Assembly: GCA_038246645.1 (NCBI GenBank)
Contig: JBBRVS010000025.1
Span: forward strand, 1-39,567
From: JAHCHG01 sp038246645
Lineage (GTDB): Bacteria; Acidobacteriota; Blastocatellia; Pyrinomonadales; Pyrinomonadaceae
DNA length: 39,567 nucleotides
Direction: 5' to 3'
The position numbers and the translations under genes were made by a program. Below, piece by piece: positions 6,876 through 15,481 of this stretch (within the stretch, counting starts at the first letter, position 1; each line of letters begins with the position of its first letter). The notes below the pieces were generated by a model, which was given only the letters and a program-made list of their open reading frames with translations, was not told the DNA's origin and did not search any database.

Positions 6876-8333
6876 TTAAAACTTTAAATACGGATTAAAA
6901 ATATAATCGAGCGCAACGGGCAAATTATTTGGAAATTTCAAATTCCTCGAAACTGCATACGCCGGGTCTAAAGCCCATTGTCCGGTGTTCAAAATTTTCC
7001 TGTCGCGGGTGCGTTTATCGTGCCACGCCCAGAAGGGTTTCGCCATATTTTTGCTCGCCATTTTTCCGTTAAATGCACCGGAAATCAGCACCGCACTTGC
7101 CTTCGGGCGGTTTCCGAACGGTTCGTAAACATAAAAATTATCAAAAGTTTCGTCTTTCTGATTTGTTTCCCGAATTCCCTTCGACCACCATTCATCGTAG
7201 ATCGGTAAAAGCGCGTAGCTGACGTTTCGGTCGTTGGCGTGTTTCGGGCTTTCGGCTTTTTTGTTGTAAATATATGTCACGCCCGTGTTTTGTTTGAAAT
7301 CCATTTTCGCACTGTCAAAAAGCGAAGATTTCGCGCCGCTTCCGAAAACGCCGTGTCCGCCGGCTTCGATAAAAATGACGGGATGCTTTTCTTTATAAAA
7401 TTCGATCTTTCCGTCAATATTATGGATTCCGTTTTTAATATTCGGATTATTTGTAAATGAATAGACATTATTGTGCGCCAGAGTTTCCAAGACTTCGAGT
7501 TTGCCGAATTTCGAACCGTCTTTCCGAACTGTCAAAATTGCGCCTTCGTTATCGTTTTCGTGGCACGTTCCGATGACGCAAAAATCCGAATAATCACGCG
7601 GATGAAAGAAATTATAAATCAAAAACCAATGCGTTTCGGTTTCCATCACGGCGTAATAAACAAAGGCTTTTGACGAACCTGTTTCGAGATTTTCCCAGTT
7701 ATCTTCGCCCTTCCAATTCCCGTCGTAATCAAATCGTGCAAGATAATCCGCCTTCGGCGAAAACCAGGTTTCCTGCGCGATAAAAGGCGCGTAATTTTCG
7801 ACCAAAGCGAAATATTTATCGGTAGAATTTACGATTGATGCAAAATTCGCGGTTTCTTCTTTTTTCTGCGATGCGGCTGAATTTGTAACTTCGATCAGAA
7901 CTTCCTTCGTCAGATTTCCCTGCGTGATTTTTACCGCGTATTTGCCCGCTTTTTCCGGCGCAGTAAAAAGAACCGAATCTTTTGCCGCCACCGAGTTCAA
8001 GCCTTGCCGCAGAAAATTATCTATTCCCGACTTCGTTTTTTCGCCCGCCGCTTGAAACAAAAAAGGTTTGGAAAGCCAACCGCTGCTTGCGTTTGCCGTC
8101 CAATTATTTACCTGAATCTGTCCGCTTTTGCTTTCGTCCACGAGAATTTTATCGAGAACGCCTTGCTTTGTCTTCGCGCCGAAAAATTGAACTTGAATCA
8201 CGGCAGTTTCGAGCGGACGAATCTTTTTCGTTTCAGGCAAAACATTTATTTTTATTTCGGTAACTTTATCCTGCGCCGCAATTGTGCCGAAACAGACAAA
8301 TACCGGAATCAATGTAAATATTAGAAATCTCAT
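6876..8333 (-). CDS. Secreted protein of unknown function (Vps62/NPP1-like C-terminal region, tentative)
   Basis: The ATG at 8333 is chosen because it begins a clear signal peptide (MRFLIFTLIPVFVCF...AAQ). The frame extends upstream only by reading into a palindromic repeat. The mature protein has about 465 residues. Residues about 20-170 look like a beta-sandwich binding domain. The rest contains aromatic segments such as HWFLIYNFFHPRDY, followed by HENDNEGA and a conserved-looking GGHGVFG. That combination resembles the Vps62/NPP1-type fold, but I am not sure. It is periplasmic or secreted, and no catalytic residues can be named. It lies between two repeats and probably forms its own unit. 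Confidence 0.5.
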   Translation of the reverse strand: MRFLIFTLIPVFVCFGTIAAQDKVTEIKINVLPETKKIRPLETAVIQVQFFGAKTKQGVLDKILVDESKSGQIQVNNWTANASSGWLSKPFLFQAAGEKTKSGIDNFLRQGLNSVAAKDSVLFTAPEKAGKYAVKITQGNLTKEVLIEVTNSAASQKKEETANFASIVNSTDKYFALVENYAPFIAQETWFSPKADYLARFDYDGNWKGEDNWENLETGSSKAFVYYAVMETETHWFLIYNFFHPRDYSDFCVIGTCHENDNEGAILTVRKDGSKFGKLEVLETLAHNNVYSFTNNPNIKNGIHNIDGKIEFYKEKHPVIFIEAGGHGVFGSGAKSSLFDSAKMDFKQNTGVTYIYNKKAESPKHANDRNVSYALLPIYDEWWSKGIRETNQKDETFDNFYVYEPFGNRPKASAVLISGAFNGKMASKNMAKPFWAWHDKRTRDRKILNTGQWALDPAYAVSRNLKFPNNLPVALDYIFNPYLKF

Positions 8334-8349
8334 AATTAAGCCGTTTTTA

Positions 8350-8430
8350 TTAGCCACAGATGAACACGGATTCACACGGATTTTTATCTTCTTTTCTTAT
8401 CCGTGTCTGTCTGTGTTCATCTGTGGCTAA
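8350..8430. repeat. CCACAGATGAACACGGAT-family palindromic repeat, copy 1
   Basis: The left arm (8350-8381) and right arm (8399-8430) are near-perfect reverse complements around an AT-rich loop of about 17 bp. A second member of the family is nested inside the repeat at 28006-28154. Confidence 0.85.
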
Positions 8431-8443
8431 TTTCTCTTCTTTT

Positions 8444-10117
8444 CTAACTTTCAACTGCTGCCAGATTCGGTCTTTCGGTTCGAAGTTTCAAGATCGCCGT
8501 AATTACTAAATAAACTGCCAGCAAGATCAAGACGAGCGACGCAACTCCGTTGACGAATTTAATGTCGAAACCGTTTGCCGCGCTGAAATTTCCGTAAACC
8601 AATGCGCCCAAAGCCCAGAGCGTAATTGTCAAAACAAAAAGCATCGGCAGCAAAGTAAAAGCGATTCGCTGACGCGCCTGATAAAGCCACGCCGTAATTG
8701 AAAGCAAACTTAGAGCCGCGAGCAATTGATTCGACGCGCCGAAAAGCGTCCAAAATTCGTTCCAGCTTCCCTTCGGCGCGATCAGAACGCAGACGAACGG
8801 AATGGCAATCGTCGCCAGAGTTCCGATAATCGCGCCGAGTTTTCCCGGAATTCCAATGAGTTCCTGCACGATATATCTTCCCAAACGAAGCGACACATCC
8901 AAAGTATCGAAAACAAATGTCGAAAAAGCCATCGCGCCGAAGGTGATCGCAATCGGCAGATTTTCTTTTCCGATAATCAAAGTTAAAAATTCGCCGATGC
9001 CGTTACCGTAAATCTTTCCCGGCGAAACGCCTTTTGCCGCGTCCGACGCGATGATCATAATCGTAACAAGCGCGATAAAGGCGACAAAACCCTCGGCGAG
9101 CATCGCGCCGTAGCCAATCGAATGGGTGTCCGATTCCTTATTAATTTGCTTTGAAGTCGTGCCGGAACAAACCAGCCCGTGAAAACCCGAACACGCGCCG
9201 CAGGCAATGGTTACGAACAAAAACGGAAAAAGCGTTCCCGTCATTCCGCCGATGTCCCACGATTTAAAGCTCGGCTGTTGAATTGTATATCCGCCGAAAA
9301 ATATCCCGATAATTCCGACCGCAATCGCCGCGTACAGCACGAATCCGCCCAAATAACCGCGCGGCTGTAATAACGCCCAAACCGGAAGAAGCGAGCCGAT
9401 AATGCAGTAAATCAAGATCAAAACCGCCCAGGTTATATGATCAAAGAGAAAAACTGTCGAAAATTTCGTGCCGATATATGAGAGCGCAAAGGTTGCGGGA
9501 ACAAAAATTATCGTTGAAAGCCAGAGCGGCGGTTTTAAATATCTCTCGACCAAACCCAATACGAGCGAAAGCGCGAGATAAGTTATGCTCGCAAAGGCGA
9601 CCGCGCCGCCCGCGTTGAAATTTCCGATGCCTGCCAGTTCTACCGTTCCCGATACAAAAGTTCCCGCCGTAATGTCCGTAAATGCGACAATCACGTAAAT
9701 TAGAGCAATCCAGATAAACGCCATCATCGCCCGTCCCGCGCCCGTGCCGAGCTTTTCGCGGGCAATTTCGGCAATCGAACACGCGCCGTGCCGCACGCTC
9801 GAAGCAAGGGTTGAAAAATCGTGAACCGCGCCGATCAAAACTACGCCGAGCGCGATCCAGAGCAGACACGGCAGCCAGCCGAATGCCTGACACGCGATGA
9901 TCGGTCCGGCAATCGGTCCGGCGGCAGCGATTGCCGAAAAATGCTGTCCGAAAAGATAAAACGGTTTCGTCGGCACAAAATCTTTGCCGTCATTAACCGT
10001 ATTTGCGGGCGTTTCCCGCGAATCGTCCAATTTAAATTGTTTTGCGATCCAACGACCATACGCAAAATAGCCGAAAATAAGCCAAATTAAAAAGACGACT
10101 GCCAAAGAGGCGAGCAT
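8444..10117 (-). CDS. cstA: CstA family carbon-starvation transporter
   Basis: The 557-residue inner-membrane protein is predicted to have about 14-16 helices. CstA proteins import peptides and pyruvate under carbon limitation. The diagnostic N-terminal block is present: GPIAGPIIACQAFGWLPC, then GAVHDF and SIAEIAREKLG. A later FVFDTLDVSLRLGRY segment is also characteristic. The start at 10117 is supported by GGAG nine bases upstream. The longer frame that begins at 10270 reads through a terminator hairpin and is rejected. It is shorter than E. coli CstA (701 residues), in line with compact members lacking the long C-terminal extension. It is separated from the his operon by a strong bidirectional terminator, so it is transcribed independently. 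Confidence 0.93.
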   Translation of the reverse strand: MLASLAVVFLIWLIFGYFAYGRWIAKQFKLDDSRETPANTVNDGKDFVPTKPFYLFGQHFSAIAAAGPIAGPIIACQAFGWLPCLLWIALGVVLIGAVHDFSTLASSVRHGACSIAEIAREKLGTGAGRAMMAFIWIALIYVIVAFTDITAGTFVSGTVELAGIGNFNAGGAVAFASITYLALSLVLGLVERYLKPPLWLSTIIFVPATFALSYIGTKFSTVFLFDHITWAVLILIYCIIGSLLPVWALLQPRGYLGGFVLYAAIAVGIIGIFFGGYTIQQPSFKSWDIGGMTGTLFPFLFVTIACGACSGFHGLVCSGTTSKQINKESDTHSIGYGAMLAEGFVAFIALVTIMIIASDAAKGVSPGKIYGNGIGEFLTLIIGKENLPIAITFGAMAFSTFVFDTLDVSLRLGRYIVQELIGIPGKLGAIIGTLATIAIPFVCVLIAPKGSWNEFWTLFGASNQLLAALSLLSITAWLYQARQRIAFTLLPMLFVLTITLWALGALVYGNFSAANGFDIKFVNGVASLVLILLAVYLVITAILKLRTERPNLAAVES

Positions 10118-10169
10118 ACAGATTTTCTCCAGATTTTTTATGCGGGCGAGAAAATAATAGCTAATTTTT

Positions 10170-10218
10170 GCCAAAACAAAAAGAAGCCGCTTGATTTTTG
10201 GCTTCTTTTTGTTTTGGC
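10170..10218. terminator. Bidirectional rho-independent terminator ending the his operon
   Basis: A 19-bp perfect inverted repeat (10170-10188 and 10200-10218) has a GAAGCC/GGCTTC core flanked by A-rich and T-rich arms. On either strand the core stem is followed by TTTTTGTTTT. It lies about 56 bp past the hisIE stop codon on the minus strand and upstream of cstA. Confidence 0.85.
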
Positions 10219-10273
10219 GGTTATAAGAAAATTTTTTCTGAAATTTGAAATTTGAAATCTGAAATTTCAAAAA

Positions 10274-10867
10274 TTATCTGCGTCTTTGCCGCAAAACTTC
10301 GACAATATCATTGAGCGGAATGTCTTTGGCAACCAGCAAAACAAGAAAATGATAGAGCAGATCAGAAGCTTCCGCCTTTAAAAGATCGTCGTTGTTATCA
10401 ATCGCTTCGATGATAAATTCGACGGCTTCTTCGCCGACTTTCTGGGCAATTTTATTAACGCCGCGGGCGAAAAGAAGCGAGGTGTGCGAACTTTTCAAAG
10501 GTCTGTTTTTGCGGTCAATAATGATTTTTTCAAGTTCGAACAAAAAATTTTCCGATTCGTTTTTTTCGTTAAAACACGTGTCTTTTCCCGTATGACAAAC
10601 CGCGCCGTTCGGCGTCGCTTTGATCAGAATCGTATCCAGATCGCAATCCAAAATGATTTCCTTAACGGTCAAAAACTTCCCGCTCGTTTCGCCTTTTTCC
10701 CAGATCACTTGCCGCGAACGGCTGAAAAACGTCACCTTTCCGCTCTTTTTCGTCTTTTTGAAAGACTCTTTGTTCATATATCCGAGCATCAAAACCTTGT
10801 TCGTTTCCGCGTCTTGAATAATTGCCGGAACTAATCCGTCGGGTGATTTTTTGAAATCTGGCTTCAT
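10274..10867 (-). CDS. hisIE: Bifunctional phosphoribosyl-AMP cyclohydrolase / phosphoribosyl-ATP pyrophosphatase
   Basis: It catalyses steps 2 and 3 of histidine synthesis. The HisI half (about 1-105) has the zinc and substrate motifs DCDLDTILIKA and AVCHTG...TCF. The HisE half (about 110-197) has the MazG-like helical motif GEEAVEFIIEA and EASDLLYHF. The 197-residue length matches enterobacterial HisIE. It is the last gene of the operon, 60 bp after hisF, and a terminator follows. The start at 10867 gives the normal N-terminus (KSPDGLVPAIIQD...). Confidence 0.95.
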   Translation of the reverse strand: MKPDFKKSPDGLVPAIIQDAETNKVLMLGYMNKESFKKTKKSGKVTFFSRSRQVIWEKGETSGKFLTVKEIILDCDLDTILIKATPNGAVCHTGKDTCFNEKNESENFLFELEKIIIDRKNRPLKSSHTSLLFARGVNKIAQKVGEEAVEFIIEAIDNNDDLLKAEASDLLYHFLVLLVAKDIPLNDIVEVLRQRRR

Positions 10868-10927
10868 AATGAGTTTTTTTGTCTGATTAATTAAAAGGCT
10901 TTATTCAATAATATTGCAAACCGAAAA

Positions 10928-11683
10928 TCAAACCCTGACCGGAATGTTTTGTTTTTTCAGGTAATTTTTCAGATGCAAAATCTCGATTTCCCGAAAATGA
11001 AAAATACTCGCGGCAAGCGCGGCATCGGCTTTTCCCTGCTCGAAAACTTCCGCGAAATGTTCGAGTTTTCCCGCGCCGCCCGAAGCAATAACGGGAACAA
11101 TGACGCTTTCGGAAACCATTTTTGTCAACGAAATTTCAAACCCGTTTTTTGTTCCGTCGGCGTTTATCGAAGTCAATAAAATCTCGCCCGCGCCCAAATT
11201 CACGCCGCTTCTCGCCCATTCGATTGCATTTAAATCGGTTTCAATGCGACCGCCGTTTAAGAAAACTTTCCAGGTGTCGCCGACGAGTTTTGCGTCAATC
11301 GCCAAAACAACACACTGCGAACCGAAATTCCGCGCTGCTTCCGCCAAAATGTTCGGATTTTTGACTGCCGAAGTATTGATCGAAACTTTATCCGCGCCGG
11401 AATCGAGTAGTAATTTGATGTCTTCCGTCGTGTTTATTCCGCCGCCGACGGTGAACGGAATATTTATTTCCCGTGCGATTTTTTTAACGAGTTCCGCCAG
11501 AGTTTTGCGTTTTTCGTTCGTCGCCGAAATATCGAGAAAAACGAGTTCGTCCGCGCCGTTTGCCGAATAGATTTTCGCCAGTTCGACCGCATCACCGGCA
11601 TCGCGCAAATTCACAAAATTCGTTCCCTTGACCGTCCGCCCGTCTTTTACGTCAAGACACGGAATAATTCTTTTTGCCAGCAT
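10928..11683 (-). CDS. hisF: Imidazole glycerol phosphate synthase cyclase subunit HisF
   Basis: This 251-residue TIM barrel makes imidazole glycerol phosphate and AICAR from PRFAR, using ammonia from HisH. The start at 11683 begins the family-typical MLAKRIIPCLDVKDG. The frame upstream of it is not conserved. The first catalytic Asp (CLDV, about residue 11), VGGGI phosphate-binding loop, VVLAIDA (second catalytic Asp near 130) and SGGAG loop are all visible. It is separated from hisA by 110 bp, most of which is a palindromic repeat, so expression depends on read-through within the operon. Confidence 0.96.
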   Translation of the reverse strand: MLAKRIIPCLDVKDGRTVKGTNFVNLRDAGDAVELAKIYSANGADELVFLDISATNEKRKTLAELVKKIAREINIPFTVGGGINTTEDIKLLLDSGADKVSINTSAVKNPNILAEAARNFGSQCVVLAIDAKLVGDTWKVFLNGGRIETDLNAIEWARSGVNLGAGEILLTSINADGTKNGFEISLTKMVSESVIVPVIASGGAGKLEHFAEVFEQGKADAALAASIFHFREIEILHLKNYLKKQNIPVRV

Positions 11684-11708
11684 TTTGTTTTTAAGGATTT
11701 TACAAAGC

Positions 11709-11800
11709 AAATTAACAGGGATATTAGGATAGACAGGGATAAAATCAGGATATGAAAATCTTTTTTTTTATCCTTTTTATCCTGTTATCCCTGTTAATTT
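11709..11800. repeat. AACAGGGAT-family palindromic repeat, copy 2 (hisA/hisF gap)
   Basis: AAATTAACAGGGAT at 11709-11722 is perfectly complementary to 11787-11800. The arms continue imperfectly inward. The TAA stop of hisA (11794-11796) lies inside the right arm, so the repeat overlaps the gene's 3' end. Confidence 0.85.
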
Positions 11801-12513
11801 CTTCTTGCTAAATCTTCCAATTTTATCCTTCCTTCATAAATCGCTTTGCCGACAATCACGCCCGCACAGCCGATTTTTTCGAGTTCGTAAATATCTTCCA
11901 TTTTTGATACGCCGCCCGAAGCGATTAATTTCAAATCGGGAATTTCCCGAAGGATTTCCGCATAAAGTTCATTTGCGCTTCCCTGTAAAAGTCCGTCTTT
12001 TGAAATGTCGGTGACAAAAACTTGCGTAACGCCTTTGGCAAAATATTCGCGCAAAAACGATAAAATTTCGATTTCCGTTGCGGTTTGCCAACCGTTGATT
12101 GCTAAATGTTTGCCCTTCACGTCCGCGCCGAGCAGAATTTTTTCGCTGCCGAATTTTTCAATCCACGCTAAAAACCGTTCCGCATTTTTGACTGCAATAC
12201 TGCCGATGCTTGCCATCGCCGCGCCCGCCGCAAAAACCGAATTTATATCTTCGTCGGTTTTAATTCCGCCGCCGAAATCAATCGTCAAATTCGTATTTCG
12301 CGCAATCGTTTCCAAAATTTTCAAATTTGTAACTTTTCCGCGTTTCGCGCCGTCAAGATCAACAATATGAAGCCGGTTTAAACCGTATGCTTCAAATTCC
12401 TTCGCTATTTCAAGCGGATTTTCGCTGTAAATTTTTTTTCGAGCAAAATCGCCCTGCGAGAGCCGCACACATTTGCCGTCAATTAAATCTATTGCCGGAA
12501 TTATTTCAATCAT
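11794..12513 (-). CDS. hisA: Phosphoribosylformimino-5-aminoimidazole carboxamide ribotide isomerase HisA
   Basis: HisA opens the ribose ring of ProFAR to give PRFAR and is the homologous TIM barrel to HisF. The product has 239 residues from the ATG at 12513, which begins the conserved IPAIDLIDGKCVRL (catalytic Asp near residue 8). The DFGGGI loop, GADVKG, VTDISKDG (second catalytic Asp) and ASGGV follow. The start chosen excludes nine upstream residues that would come from the neighbouring repeat. Its last residue and stop codon (Asn-TAA) lie within a palindromic repeat. Confidence 0.96.
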   Translation of the reverse strand: MIEIIPAIDLIDGKCVRLSQGDFARKKIYSENPLEIAKEFEAYGLNRLHIVDLDGAKRGKVTNLKILETIARNTNLTIDFGGGIKTDEDINSVFAAGAAMASIGSIAVKNAERFLAWIEKFGSEKILLGADVKGKHLAINGWQTATEIEILSFLREYFAKGVTQVFVTDISKDGLLQGSANELYAEILREIPDLKLIASGGVSKMEDIYELEKIGCAGVIVGKAIYEGRIKLEDLARRN

Positions 12514-12522
12514 AAAATTAGT

Positions 12523-12591
12523 AATTAACAGGGATATCAAGATAAATAAGATGAAAAAATCCCTGTCTATCCTGAAAATCCCTGTTAATTG
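12523..12591. repeat. AACAGGGAT-family palindromic repeat, copy 3 (hisH/hisA gap)
   Basis: AATTAACAGGGAT at 12523-12535 pairs with its complement ending at 12591. A second inner AGATAAATAGGGAT-like pair is imperfect. The hisH stop codon (12585-12587) lies in the right arm, as in the hisA/hisF gap. Confidence 0.8.
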
Positions 12592-13172
12592 ATTTCCAAA
12601 AAGTTCTCCAGTATTCGTTCACCGACCGCGCCCGATTTTTCCGCGTGAAACTGCACGGCGTAAAAGTTTTTGTAATTGACGGCGGCGGAAAATTTCACGC
12701 CGTAATCGCAAGCGGCAATCGTCTCCGCGCCGGTTTCGACGTAAAAACTATGGACGAAATAAACAAACGAATTTTCTTCCACGTTTTTAAATAAACCGCT
12801 TTTCAAATCAAAAATATTGTTCCAGCCGATCTGCGGAATTTTCAAATTTTCCGCTTCGAATTTGCGAACTTTATACGGCAAAATTCCCAGACACGTTGTT
12901 TCGTTTTCTTCGGAAAACCCGCATAAAAGCTGCATTCCGAGACAAATTCCCAAAACCGGCTGAACAAGATTTTTGATTGCTTGATCTAATTTTTTTTCGC
13001 GTAGAAAACGCATCGCGCTCGACGCTTCGCCGACTCCCGGAAAAATCACTCTGTCCGCCGAATTCAATATTTCGGCATCATCCGTTAAAATCGGCTCAAT
13101 ATTCAGCCGATTTAAAGCATTTTTCACCGATTCGACGTTTCCGGCGTTGTATTTGACGATGGCAACTTTCAT
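12585..13172 (-). CDS. hisH: Imidazole glycerol phosphate synthase glutamine amidotransferase subunit HisH
   Basis: HisH hydrolyses glutamine and channels ammonia to HisF. From the ATG at 13172 it has 195 residues and begins MKVAIVKYNAGNVESV, the usual HisH start. The nucleophile Cys77 is in GICLGMQLL, the oxyanion region is PGVG at 45-48, and the catalytic His-x-Glu lies in FHAEKSG near the C-terminus. The longer in-frame start at 13223 lies in a palindromic repeat and is rejected. hisB is 71 bp upstream and hisA 71 bp downstream. Confidence 0.96.
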   Translation of the reverse strand: MKVAIVKYNAGNVESVKNALNRLNIEPILTDDAEILNSADRVIFPGVGEASSAMRFLREKKLDQAIKNLVQPVLGICLGMQLLCGFSEENETTCLGILPYKVRKFEAENLKIPQIGWNNIFDLKSGLFKNVEENSFVYFVHSFYVETGAETIAACDYGVKFSAAVNYKNFYAVQFHAEKSGAVGERILENFLEIN

Positions 13173-13177
13173 ATAGT

Positions 13178-13232
13178 GGATAGTGGATAATGGATAATAA
13201 AAGCCTACTGAATTATCCATCATCCACTATCC
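13178..13232. repeat. GGATAGTGGATAAT-family palindromic repeat (hisB/hisH gap)
   Basis: The arms at 13178-13198 and 13212-13232 are 21-bp reverse complements with a single mismatch, around a 13-bp loop. They are built from repeated GGATA units. The element occupies most of the 71-bp gap. It ends five bases before the hisH start codon (reading on the minus strand). Confidence 0.85.
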
Positions 13233-13243
13233 GTTTTGCATTT

Positions 13244-14347
13244 TTATAGTGTTCCCTTAGTTGAAGGCAGCGCATCGCTCGAAATATCGCGCCGCACCGC
13301 CATCTTTATCGCTTTGGCAAAGGCTTTGAAAATTCCCTCGATCTTGTGATGCTCGTTCGTGCCTTCCGCTTTGATATTCAAATTGCATAAGGCTTTATCG
13401 GAAAACGATTTAAAGAAATGAAAAAACATTTCCGTCGGCATTTTCCCGATCATTTCGCGTTTGAATTCCGCTTCCCAGACGCACCAGTTTCGCCCGCCGA
13501 AATCAATCGCCACCTGAGCGAGGACATCATCCATCGGCAAACAAAATCCGTAGCGTTCCATTCCGCGTTTGTCCTGCAAAGCCAAATTAAACGCTTCGCC
13601 GAGAGTTATCGCCACGTCTTCAATCGTATGATGTTCATCAATATGCAAATCACCGCTTGCCTTGATTTTCAGATCGAGATTTCCGTGTTTTGATAACTGC
13701 TCAAGCATATGATCGAAAAACGAAATTCCCGTTGAAATTTCGGATTTTCCGCTGCCATCGAGGTTTAATTCAACTGAAATTTCGGTTTCTTTCGTTGTGC
13801 GTTGATGAAAAACTCTGCGCGGCGGGTGTTTCAAAAATTCGTAGATTTCCTGCCAGTTTTCCGCAATAAAAACATCTTCGCTTTCGGCAATTTCAAAGTT
13901 GGTATTTTTAATAAAAATCGCTTTTGAGCCGAGATTTTTTGCCAGCTGCACGTCGGTTTCGCGGTCGCCGATGACGAAGGAGTTTTTCCGGTCGTATTCA
14001 TCGGAAAAATATTTCTCTAAAAGCCCCGTATTCGGTTTGCGCGTCGGCAGATTGTCTCTGGCAAATGAACGGTCAACAAACACTTCCGAAAAAACAATTC
14101 CTTCATTTTCAAGCGTTTGCAAGATAAAATCCTGTACGGGATGAAATGTTTCTTCGGGAAAACTCGCCGTGCCTAGTCCGTCCTGATTTGAAACCATGAC
14201 GAGTTCAAAATCCGTTTCGCGCGCAATTTTTCCCAAAAATCTGATCATTCCGGGCAAGAATTTCAGCTTTTCAAAAGCGTCAATCTGAAAATCTTCCGGC
14301 TCGAAAATAAGTGTTCCGTCGCGGTCTATAAATAAAACTTTTTTCAT
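13244..14347 (-). CDS. hisB: Bifunctional histidinol-phosphatase / imidazoleglycerol-phosphate dehydratase
   Basis: The 367 residues comprise an N-terminal HAD phosphatase (about 1-170) and a C-terminal IGP dehydratase (about 175-367). The HAD nucleophile and acid are Asp8 and Asp10 in FIDRDGT; MVSNQDG and VIGDRETD are the later HAD motifs. IGPD metal-binding His clusters are FFDHM, DEHHTIED and NEHHKIE. In E. coli the phosphatase holds structural zinc through a Cys-His-Cys-Cys loop. Here the equivalent stretch reads VDRSFARDNLPTRKP with none of those ligands, resembling what I recall of Bacteroidetes HisB. A fused HisB together with the gene order suggests exchange of the whole operon between phyla. 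Confidence 0.95.
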   Translation of the reverse strand: MKKVLFIDRDGTLIFEPEDFQIDAFEKLKFLPGMIRFLGKIARETDFELVMVSNQDGLGTASFPEETFHPVQDFILQTLENEGIVFSEVFVDRSFARDNLPTRKPNTGLLEKYFSDEYDRKNSFVIGDRETDVQLAKNLGSKAIFIKNTNFEIAESEDVFIAENWQEIYEFLKHPPRRVFHQRTTKETEISVELNLDGSGKSEISTGISFFDHMLEQLSKHGNLDLKIKASGDLHIDEHHTIEDVAITLGEAFNLALQDKRGMERYGFCLPMDDVLAQVAIDFGGRNWCVWEAEFKREMIGKMPTEMFFHFFKSFSDKALCNLNIKAEGTNEHHKIEGIFKAFAKAIKMAVRRDISSDALPSTKGTL

Positions 14348-14359
14348 ATTTTTTTTTGC

Positions 14360-14434
14360 ACCACAGAGACACAGAGGACACAGAGTTTTTAAGAAAAATT
14401 ATTTAAAACTCTGTGTCCTCTGTGTCTCTGTGGT
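14360..14434. repeat. CCACAGAGACACAGAGG-family palindromic repeat (hisC/hisB gap)
   Basis: Perfect 30-bp arms at 14360-14389 and 14405-14434 flank a 15-bp loop. The hisC stop codon (14399-14401) is in the loop, so the right arm is translated as the C-terminus of HisC. This sequence type is widespread in environmental bacterial genomes and its origin is unexplained. Confidence 0.9.
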
Positions 14435-15472
14435 AAATTTTTCCAAAGATTCCACCAAACTCTCGTTTTCCTCCGGCGTTCCGACCGTAATTCGCAGACA
14501 GCCTTCGCAAAGCGCGACATTATTTCTGTTTCTGACGACGATTTTTTCATCGAGCAAAAAGCGATAAATCCTTTCCGCATCAATCGTTTTCACCAAAACA
14601 AAATTCGCGTCCGTCGGGTAAATTTTTGTAATGATTTCGAGTTTTGATAAATTTTCGATCAATTTTTCGCGTTCATTGATAATTTTCCCAATCGTTTCTT
14701 TAACCTGTTTTTCATTCTCGAATGCATCCAAAACCGCATCTTGCGCGATCTCGGAAATGTTATACGGCGGTTTAACTTTATTGAAAAGTCTAATTATTTC
14801 TTCATTTGCAAACGCCGAACCGACGCGCAAACCCGCCAACCCCCAGGCTTTTGAAAAGGTCTGCAAAACGACGAGATTCGGACAATTATTGATTTCGTTG
14901 ACAAAAGATTTTTCGTGTGAGAAATGAATATATGCTTCGTCCACGACGACGATGCCGGAGAAATTTTTCGCTGAATTTAAAATTTTCTCGCGTCCGAAAC
15001 TATTTCCCGTCGGATTATTCGGCGAGCAGATAAAAAGCAGTTTCGTGTTTTTATCAATTTCGCTTTCGATTTTCGCCAAATCAAGCCCGAAATCTTCGGT
15101 CAAATTGGCGCGTTTGATCCCGACATCGTTGATTTCCGCCGAAACTTCATACATTCCATAGGTCGGCGGACAGATCAAAATATTGTCGCGGCGCGGTTCG
15201 CAAAAGATTCTGAAAAGCAGATCAATCGCTTCGTCCGAACCGTTTCCCAGAAAAATTTCCGACGGTTTTACCGAATTTATTGCCGCGAGTTTTTCCTTGA
15301 TTTTCCATTGCAAAGGATCGGGATAACGATTGTAATTTACCGCTAAAGGCGAGCCGAAACTGTTTTCATTGGCATCGAGAAAGACGTGCGCCGCGCCGCT
15401 AAACTCTTTACGGGCAGAAGAATACGGCGTTAAGCGTTTGATATTTTCACGAACGAGATTTTCTAAATTCAT
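14399..15472 (-). CDS. hisC: Histidinol-phosphate aminotransferase
   Basis: This class II PLP aminotransferase (357 residues) converts imidazole acetol phosphate to histidinol phosphate. Visible motifs are the N-terminal DANEN, SPNNPTG, VVVDEAY, the PLP-lysine motif TFSKAWGLAGLRVG and the C-terminal LRITVGT. The start at 15472 (MNLENLVRENIKRL) is chosen because upstream codons fall in a repeat. The last dozen residues (...TTETQRTQSFK) are encoded by the right arm of the 14360-14434 palindrome, so the natural C-terminus has been replaced or extended by repeat sequence. The catalytic core is intact, so the enzyme should be functional. Confidence 0.96.
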   Translation of the reverse strand: MNLENLVRENIKRLTPYSSARKEFSGAAHVFLDANENSFGSPLAVNYNRYPDPLQWKIKEKLAAINSVKPSEIFLGNGSDEAIDLLFRIFCEPRRDNILICPPTYGMYEVSAEINDVGIKRANLTEDFGLDLAKIESEIDKNTKLLFICSPNNPTGNSFGREKILNSAKNFSGIVVVDEAYIHFSHEKSFVNEINNCPNLVVLQTFSKAWGLAGLRVGSAFANEEIIRLFNKVKPPYNISEIAQDAVLDAFENEKQVKETIGKIINEREKLIENLSKLEIITKIYPTDANFVLVKTIDAERIYRFLLDEKIVVRNRNNVALCEGCLRITVGTPEENESLVESLEKFTTETQRTQSFK

Positions 15473-15481
15473 AAGATTTTT

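Noticed and set aside
6204..6887. A 227-codon plus-strand open frame antisense to the anion symporter
   Set aside because: It is a mirror of the codon bias of the real minus-strand gene, with no domain and no ribosome-binding site, and it runs into a palindrome.
8334..8375. Upstream extension of the secreted-protein gene at 6876-8333
   Set aside because: The added residues come from the palindromic repeat and would bury the signal peptide.
10118..10270. Upstream extension of the CstA frame
   Set aside because: It translates a bidirectional terminator and a TTTGAAATTT repeat. A good ribosome-binding site precedes the ATG at 10117.
14360..14434. Possible CRISPR-like or integron attC site
   Set aside because: There is a single hairpin with no spacer array and no attC-type R and L boxes; it belongs to the dispersed palindrome class.
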